Source: Prevotellaceae bacterium (GTDB lineage: Bacteria; Bacteroidota; Bacteroidia; Bacteroidales; Muribaculaceae). Taken from it: a DNA stretch of 64,000 bases. The notes under the pieces were generated by a model. That model saw nothing but the letters and a program-made list of their open reading frames with translations, did not search any database and was not told the origin of the DNA. The translations under genes were made by a program, and so were the position numbers. This document shows, piece by piece, positions 58,871 to 64,000 of this stretch; positions within the stretch are counted from its first letter, which is position 1, and each line of letters opens with the position of its first letter. The DNA is taken from positions 1 through 64,000 of the forward strand of contig JAETNS010000008.1 in NCBI GenBank assembly GCA_021772015.1, read 5' to 3'.

Positions 58871-60079
58871 ATGAAAAAGAGTTACCTTTTAGCACTCGGT
58901 TGCGCTCTGCTCGCAGGCACCGCAGTTGCTCAGAACGCTCAGGAAGTAACTTACGTTGAGGATCCCTCACAGGGCTATCTCTTCAACAAGTTCTCCGACA
59001 ACTGGTTTATCCAGGGTGAAGGCGGTGTCTCCGTTGGTTTCACCGAGGATGACAGCCATCGTCCTTTCGGCGATCGTTTCGCTCCCGCCGCCTCTCTTTA
59101 TGTCGGCAAGTGGTTCTCCCCGCTGCTCGGTATCCGTGGCGGTGCTGACTTCCTTTCCGTGAAGGGTCTGTCACTTCAGGACAATGAAGTTTCAATCGGC
59201 GCACGTCCCGACGAACACATGTATGACGGCAAATACTACAAGACCAAGCAGAACTACTTCGGTCCCTCCTTCGACGTTATGCTGAATCTCACCAACTGGT
59301 GGTGTGGCTATCGTCCCGGACGCGTTTACAACGCATATGTTTATGCCGGTGGTGGTCTCTACTGGACTCTTACCAAATACGCTGAAGAAGGCGAGACAAA
59401 GGCAAAATGGCACAACTGCCATGACCGCGTGATCACCATCCGCGCCGGTCTCACCCAGGAGTTCAACCTGACAAAGAACTTCGCTCTCGGTCTCGACCTC
59501 CGCGCTACGGCTATCTCCAACCACTCCGATTCATGGGGCAAGACCCAGGTGATCGGTGAGGCTCTTCTGACCGCTACCTACAAGTTCAACAAGACCGACT
59601 GGAGCGCTCCTGTCGTTCCCGTATGTCCTCCCGCAGAGAACTGCGACGAGTACCGCGCACGTCTGGCCGAGGCTGACGCCAAGATCGCCGACCTCGAGAA
59701 CCAGCTCCGCGCCTGCCTCAATCGTCCCGTTGAGAAAGTCGTAGAGAAAGTGCCCGAAGCTCCTCTCGCTACTATCTACTATCCTTGCGACGTTTACTCG
59801 CTGACTTCTGTAGACCGCAAGGTTCTCCAGTCTGTGGCAAACGTTATGAAGGACACCAAGAAGACCTATGTCCTCACCGGCTGGGCTGACAACTATACCG
59901 GCAACGACAAGATCAACGTACGTCTGCGCCACAACCGTGTCAACGGTGTGAAGAACCAGCTCCTCCGCTACGGTGTTCCCGAAAGCCAGCTTGAGGCAAC
60001 CACCAACAACGGTAACCGTGTAGACCTTGGCGACAAGTGCCTCACTCTCGACCGTTGCGTGACCATCATGGAGAAATAA
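58871..60079 (+). CDS. OmpA family outer-membrane protein
   Basis: The 402-residue protein has a signal peptide (MKKSYLLALGCALLAGTAVA) and an N-terminal barrel (about 30-260) rich in aromatic strands such as GKWFSPLLGIRGGADFLSV. A short coiled linker (ENCDEYRARLAEADAKIADL) follows, then a C-terminal OmpA domain with SVDRKVLQSVANVMKDT and LTGWADNYTGNDKINVRL. The domain binds peptidoglycan in the family. Codon choice differs from the neighbours (many CTC, CGT and GCT), which fits very high expression. The frame extends to 58784, but the signal peptide sets the start. Confidence 0.94.
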   Translation: MKKSYLLALGCALLAGTAVAQNAQEVTYVEDPSQGYLFNKFSDNWFIQGEGGVSVGFTEDDSHRPFGDRFAPAASLYVGKWFSPLLGIRGGADFLSVKGLSLQDNEVSIGARPDEHMYDGKYYKTKQNYFGPSFDVMLNLTNWWCGYRPGRVYNAYVYAGGGLYWTLTKYAEEGETKAKWHNCHDRVITIRAGLTQEFNLTKNFALGLDLRATAISNHSDSWGKTQVIGEALLTATYKFNKTDWSAPVVPVCPPAENCDEYRARLAEADAKIADLENQLRACLNRPVEKVVEKVPEAPLATIYYPCDVYSLTSVDRKVLQSVANVMKDTKKTYVLTGWADNYTGNDKINVRLRHNRVNGVKNQLLRYGVPESQLEATTNNGNRVDLGDKCLTLDRCVTIMEK

Positions 60080-60130
60080 TCCATCACGGAAATTATTCGC
60101 CAGAATAATCCCGCGCGATTATAACCCACC

Positions 60131-60176
60131 GACAGGCCTGCCCGCCCCGCGCGAGCGGGCCTGTCTTCTTTTCTTA
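60131..60176 (+). terminator. Intrinsic terminator of the OmpA-like gene
   Basis: GACAGGCC (60131-60138) pairs with GGCCTGTC (60158-60165), extended by inner CCCGC/GCGGG pairing, followed by TTCTTTTCTT. A smaller hairpin (ATTATTC/GAATAAT, about 60092-60108) precedes it. Confidence 0.8.
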
Positions 60177-60233
60177 ATTCCCGTTCCTCCCATAACTCCC
60201 ATCATTCCCATAAATCCCATAACCCTCCCCGCC

Positions 60234-60896
60234 ATGAATGTCAGAATCGACCCCACATGGAAAGCCGAGCTTTCCGACATCTTCGACTCGCCCGGTTTCA
60301 GACAGACCGCCGAGTTCGCCCGCGCGCAGTATTCCACACGTACGGTTTACCCCCCTGCCGGCAAGATCTTCGCGGCGTTCGACTCATGCCCTTTCGATAA
60401 AGTAAAAGTTGTGATCCTCGGTCAGGACCCATATCATGGAGCCGGTCAGGCCAACGGTCTCTCATTCTCGGTCAATCCCGGTGTGCGCATGCCTCCGTCG
60501 CTTGTCAATATATTCAAAGAGGTCAGTGATGACACGGGCGCGCCTTTCCCCCAGGACGGCGATCTCTCGCGATGGGCAAGGCAGGGAGTGCTGTTGCTCA
60601 ACGCGACCTTGACAGTCGAGGCCGACCGCGCCGGATCACATCAGGGACAAGGCTGGGAGCAGTTCACCGACGCGGTGATAAGCCGGTTGTCGCGTGACCG
60701 TGACAATCTCGTCTTTATCCTCTGGGGAAGCTATGCCATCCGCAAGTCGGCTCTGATCGACTCTTCCCGTCACCTGATACTGTCATCGCCTCATCCGTCG
60801 CCGTTGTCGGCCCACAGGGGCTTCTTTGGCAATCACCATTTTTCACGCGCAAACGCTTATCTGGTCTCGCATGGAGAGGAGCCTGTTGTCTGGTAA
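60234..60896 (+). CDS. ung: Uracil-DNA glycosylase
   Basis: Ung removes uracil from DNA. The 220-residue family 1 enzyme has the catalytic motif GQDPYHGAGQANGLSFSV, VLLLNATLTVE and the leucine-loop motif SSPHPSPLSAHRGFFGNHHF with the catalytic histidine. The ATG at 60234 follows the terminator closely; the gene and the DUF5103 gene (14 bases downstream) probably form a unit. Confidence 0.96.
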   Translation: MNVRIDPTWKAELSDIFDSPGFRQTAEFARAQYSTRTVYPPAGKIFAAFDSCPFDKVKVVILGQDPYHGAGQANGLSFSVNPGVRMPPSLVNIFKEVSDDTGAPFPQDGDLSRWARQGVLLLNATLTVEADRAGSHQGQGWEQFTDAVISRLSRDRDNLVFILWGSYAIRKSALIDSSRHLILSSPHPSPLSAHRGFFGNHHFSRANAYLVSHGEEPVVW

Positions 60897-60910
60897 ACGC
60901 ATACTGATCT

Positions 60911-62185
60911 ATGAGACTATTGCTGACAAAACGAATTCTTGCTACTGTGGCGGTTATTGCTTACGCGGTAATTGCCATCTCTGCGGCTGTCGATAATCCG
61001 ACAATGATATTTTCCCCCGACGTAAGATCGCTTACAGTCAACATCGAGAGAGACAGACTCGCTCCGCCGGTGTTGACGCTTGGCGGAAATGACAGGCTCG
61101 TGGTCGGGTTTGACGTGATGGGTGACGAGAGGCTTTACCTGCGTTACTCCATTGATTACTGCAATGCCGACTGGAGTGACGGGGAGCTTGTCGACACCGA
61201 AGTGTTTGACGGGTTCAACTATGCCGACATAGAGGATTACGCATTCTCGAGGGCCACGACAGTCCATTATGTGCATTATACAATAACGCTCCCCAACCGG
61301 GATTTCGAGTTCAGGATCTCGGGTAACTATCTGCTGAGAGTCTATCCCGAGGATGATCCCGACAATACATTGCTACAGGTCCGTTTCATGATACAGGAGG
61401 GGGCGGTCTCTGTCGGCGGCACGGTCACGTCGCGCACTGATATCGATTACAACGACGCTCACCAGCAGTTGTCGCTGGAGATAGACACCCGCAACGCCCG
61501 TGTCCGGGATGCCAATACCGACCTGCGGGTGGTTGTCTCCCAGAATGGTCGGCAGGACAATGCCGTCGTGCTGTCTCATCCCACTCGCCTGATGGGGACG
61601 CGCGCCATATACGAGCATATCCCCGCGCTGATATTCCCGGCGGGCAACGAATACCGCCGCATGGAGACTGTCAACAACCTTTATCCGGGAATGGGGGTGG
61701 ATCATATCGAATACCATGCCCCGTGGTATCACCATATCCTCAACCTTGACAAACCTCGCGCCCACAGAGAGTATCAGTATGACAGCACACAGCATGGCCG
61801 TTATTTCATCCGGGAATACAACTCGGAGAACTCCGATGTGGAGGCTGATTACAATCTGGTGCTTTTCTCCCTTGACCTGTCGCAGATTCCTGACGGGGAG
61901 GTGTATCTCGACGGCGACTTCATGTTGCGACGTTTCGACTCCACATCCCGCATGGATTATAATCCATCCACAGGCCGTTATGAGAAGCTTCTCCCCCTTA
62001 AACAGGGTGCATACAACTATCAGTATCTTGTAGTGACGGACGGCTCGTCCACCGGTTCGTCAGATTATATAGAGGGGAACCATTACCAAACTGTCAACGA
62101 ATATCTCGTCTACGTCTACTATCGCGCTCCGGGCGACCGCTACGACCGTCTCCTCGGAGTCGGGGCGCTCTTCTCCGGCCGCTGA
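60911..62185 (+). CDS. DUF5103 / type IX secretion system plug protein
   Basis: The 424-residue protein has a signal peptide (about 1-25). Two beta domains are visible: an N-terminal one (SPDVRSLTVNIERDRLAPPVL, LRYSIDYCNADWSDGELV, VHYTITLPNRDFEFRISGNYLL) and a C-terminal Ig-like one (YLDGDFMLRRFDS, YNYQYLVVTDGSS). This matches DUF5103, now linked to the plug that closes the SprA translocon of type IX secretion in Flavobacterium. In a Bacteroidales genome it suggests, but does not prove, such a system; several window proteins carry sorting-like C-termini. Confidence 0.85.
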   Translation: MRLLLTKRILATVAVIAYAVIAISAAVDNPTMIFSPDVRSLTVNIERDRLAPPVLTLGGNDRLVVGFDVMGDERLYLRYSIDYCNADWSDGELVDTEVFDGFNYADIEDYAFSRATTVHYVHYTITLPNRDFEFRISGNYLLRVYPEDDPDNTLLQVRFMIQEGAVSVGGTVTSRTDIDYNDAHQQLSLEIDTRNARVRDANTDLRVVVSQNGRQDNAVVLSHPTRLMGTRAIYEHIPALIFPAGNEYRRMETVNNLYPGMGVDHIEYHAPWYHHILNLDKPRAHREYQYDSTQHGRYFIREYNSENSDVEADYNLVLFSLDLSQIPDGEVYLDGDFMLRRFDSTSRMDYNPSTGRYEKLLPLKQGAYNYQYLVVTDGSSTGSSDYIEGNHYQTVNEYLVYVYYRAPGDRYDRLLGVGALFSGR

Positions 62186-62257
62186 TCACGCGGATTCGCG
62201 GGCTTCCAAAGAAGAATTCTCGCAAGAAAGAAATCTCTCGCCGTTTTTTAAAGAAAG

Positions 62258-62329
62258 GTCTCGCAGATTACACAGATTACACAGATGCCATCCGGATGGA
62301 ATCTGTGTAATCTGTGTAATCTGCGAGAC
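62258..62329. repeat. 29-bp perfect inverted repeat with internal 9-base tandem repeat
   Basis: Bases 62258-62286 and 62301-62329 are exact reverse complements; the 14-base loop contains the palindrome CCATCCGGATGG. Each arm is built on the 9-base unit CAGATTACA repeated two and a half times. It lies between the convergent DUF5103 and SusE/F-like genes. Downstream (62323-62375) a GAGACTCTTnTTTATAAA unit is repeated. The rest of the 62186-62474 spacer shows no gene. Confidence 0.85.
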
Positions 62330-62474
62330 TCTTCTTTATAAACGAGACTCTTTTTTATAAATCTGTGAGAGCTTTTTATAATAGTGCTGCCCGTCTGCGC
62401 AGTGGAGCGCGACGGGCAGCAGGATAAGGGATATACAGTCAGAGACTGCGTTGTGTTTTCAGTGATGAGTCGGT

Positions 62475-64000
62475 TTAGCGGGCGATCTCTTTGGAGACTT
62501 TGCCTGCGCGGTTGACGATGTAGAGCTGGCCTGCTTCGGGAGCGAGGACGCGGATGCCTTGGAGGTTGTAGTACTCGGCGGGAGCGTCGGTTGCGGCTGC
62601 CTCAACCTCTTCGATAGCTGAAGTGCCGGCAACGGTGAGGGTGGAAGCGACAGCGGGATCGTTGCTGCGGACGAAAGTGAATGTCACGTTGCTGAGAGCG
62701 TTCTCGAACATGAAGTTGCATCCGGAGCCGGGCCATGCGTTGATGGCGACATTGGGGGTAACGGCAACAGGCTGTGCCTCTGTCCAGGAGGGATCGCCTT
62801 CGGCGCCCCAGCTTGTTGTCCAGCCTTCTTCGGCAGTCTTGATCTTGAATTCGGCACCGGCCTCGACGGCAGCCATTGTGTAGGTGTAAGTGTCGCCGTT
62901 CTTGGTCATCTGGAAAGCGGGATCGTTTTCTGCCCAATCGTTGAACGAGCCTACGAGAACGAGATCCTCTACAACCACTACCTCACCGGCTTTAGTCACT
63001 TTGAGGACAGCTCCGGAGGTGGTGAAAGTGACGGTCATGTCGAACTTGCCGGGGCCTGCTACGATAGCGCCAACGTCGCCGGTCTTGGAGATGAGGTTGA
63101 GAGTAGCCTCATTGTCGGTGAAGACAAGGTTCTCGCCATCAGTTGCGGCTCCATAGCGAAGATCGCCCCAGGCAGTCTCTCCATTTGAGGTGAGGAAGCT
63201 GAAATTGCCGGTAGTGCCCATTTCCACATTGGAGATGGAGAACACTGTTCCCTCTTTGGTCAGTTCGGGAGCGGTGGCAGGAGTCCATGCATTACCTGCG
63301 AGGTCACCGACGAGATAGAGATGGTCGGGAGTCTGTACGGGTACAGGAGGTTCTTCACCGTTGGTTTTGATGTAAACGGTCGACTGGCCACCTTCAACAT
63401 ATGTGAAGATTATCTCGCCACCTGCAGGTACTGAGATCTCGAAGTTGCCCTGCGCGGCGGTCGAAGCGTTGAGAGTGGTATTGTATGCGGGAGTGTCGGT
63501 TGTGCCGTACCAGGATGTTCCGTCTGTGATCTTGAAACCTGCTCCGGCTTCTATATCTCCCAGGGGAAGCTCACTGACAGCAGTGTAGCTGTATACGTTG
63601 TTGCCCTTGGAGGTCATTTTGTAATCTGCGGGAGCGGAATCCCAGTCGGCGAATCCGCCGGTAACATAGAAGTTGAGGGTCACAGGACCAGAGGGAAGCT
63701 GGGCGGTGATGGCCGAGAGGTCATCCTTGACAACGTAGGTTATGGCTACTCCTGCCTTTGCGGGGGTGATGTTGGCATCTCCCTGCTTGAGATTGGCAGT
63801 GGCGGTGTTGTCGGTTGTGGTCCATACTCCGTCGAGCATGTAGGCTCCGCCATTGAAATCATTCCATGTGCCTTTTGCGATGGAAATTTTGAACTCCCCG
63901 GTGGCCTCAAAGGTGTATTCTCCGTTTTCTGCGGCTACTTCCAGGGGATCTCCGGGATTCCATTGGCCGGAAGCTCCTGCTACGTTAGCGCCGGTCACAT
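62475..64000 (-). CDS. SusE/SusF-like glycan-binding protein, partial at the window edge
   Basis: The frame is open through the right edge, so the N-terminus is missing; 508 residues are visible. The visible part has four related modules of about 100-120 residues, for example FYVTGGFADWDSAPADYKM, LYLVGDLAGNAWTPATAPEL and LVLVGSFNDWAENDPAFQM, each followed by a YTYT-like strand and FKI/FSF. These resemble starch-binding modules of SusE/SusF or related CBMs. The end reads AEYYNLQGIRVLAPEAG, then YIVNRAGKVSKEIAR, a sorting-like tail. It probably acts at the cell surface in polysaccharide binding; no susC/D pair is in the window. Confidence 0.85.
   Translation of the reverse strand, partial: VTGANVAGASGQWNPGDPLEVAAENGEYTFEATGEFKISIAKGTWNDFNGGAYMLDGVWTTTDNTATANLKQGDANITPAKAGVAITYVVKDDLSAITAQLPSGPVTLNFYVTGGFADWDSAPADYKMTSKGNNVYSYTAVSELPLGDIEAGAGFKITDGTSWYGTTDTPAYNTTLNASTAAQGNFEISVPAGGEIIFTYVEGGQSTVYIKTNGEEPPVPVQTPDHLYLVGDLAGNAWTPATAPELTKEGTVFSISNVEMGTTGNFSFLTSNGETAWGDLRYGAATDGENLVFTDNEATLNLISKTGDVGAIVAGPGKFDMTVTFTTSGAVLKVTKAGEVVVVEDLVLVGSFNDWAENDPAFQMTKNGDTYTYTMAAVEAGAEFKIKTAEEGWTTSWGAEGDPSWTEAQPVAVTPNVAINAWPGSGCNFMFENALSNVTFTFVRSNDPAVASTLTVAGTSAIEEVEAAATDAPAEYYNLQGIRVLAPEAGQLYIVNRAGKVSKEIAR

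Overview
The window is chromosomal DNA from a Bacteroidales bacterium, most likely a GC-rich gut lineage such as Muribaculaceae. The family-level call is an inference. The evidence is the Bacteroidetes-type promoter (TTTG, about 20 bases, TAnnTTTG) in front of many genes, the lack of clear Shine-Dalgarno sites, and families largely confined to Bacteroidetes: DUF4492, DUF4494, DUF4831, DUF6452/DUF6048, DUF5103 (type IX secretion plug protein), BspA-type leucine-rich repeats, SusE/F-like modules and C-terminal sorting-like tails. It is almost wholly core genome. I see no insertion sequence, prophage, CRISPR array, rRNA or conjugative gene.

Layout. 0-8 kb: queA, an ArgC homologue that has lost its catalytic residues, and a minus-strand envelope polysaccharide operon (WecA-like phosphosugar transferase, Wza-like lipoprotein, Wzc-like kinase) with a strong promoter and a leader of about 190 nt. 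8-18 kb: a plus-strand run with speA, truA, an acyl-ACP thioesterase, menA, recF, a DUF721 gene, a second thioesterase, a KdsD-like isomerase, ribH, a tetrapyrrole-methylase-fold methyltransferase and a beta-lactamase-fold hydrolase. 17.8-18.5 kb: rpsT between two identical tRNA-Glu genes on the minus strand. 18.5-29 kb: recO, two lipoproteins, a SUI1 factor, a YrdC/YciO protein, an alcohol dehydrogenase, an ion channel, then rimP-nusA-infB-folK behind a leader that folds on paper as a three-way junction. 29-34.5 kb (minus): a BspA-like surface protein, a DUF4831 protein and Nnr.

34.6-39.7 kb (plus): hpt, adk, pheS, nth, a TRIC-type channel and an outer-membrane barrel. 39.8-43.4 kb (minus): MATE exporter, PatB-like aminotransferase and a DUF3737 protein. 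43.5-47.2 kb (plus): DUF4199 protein, glycosyltransferase, DUF6452/DUF6048 pair and rpiB. 47.3-49.2 kb (minus): a 56-residue ferredoxin and a secreted endonuclease I. 49.4-64 kb: ROK kinase, the DUF4492-cydA-cydB oxidase operon (minus), DUF4494, YggS, a sugar MFS transporter, transketolase, an abundant OmpA-type protein, ung, the DUF5103 protein and a SusE/F-like protein running off the right edge.

I found no convincing new multi-gene system. The best leads are the ArgC-like protein without Cys or His, the folded leader of rimP-nusA-infB, a Cys-Glu microsatellite inside TruA, a channel without the GYG filter, face-to-face promoters at cyd/DUF4494, long perfect hairpins and polypyrimidine/G-quadruplex spacers, and a repeated promoter-start module. 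No database search was possible; all family names come from reading motifs.
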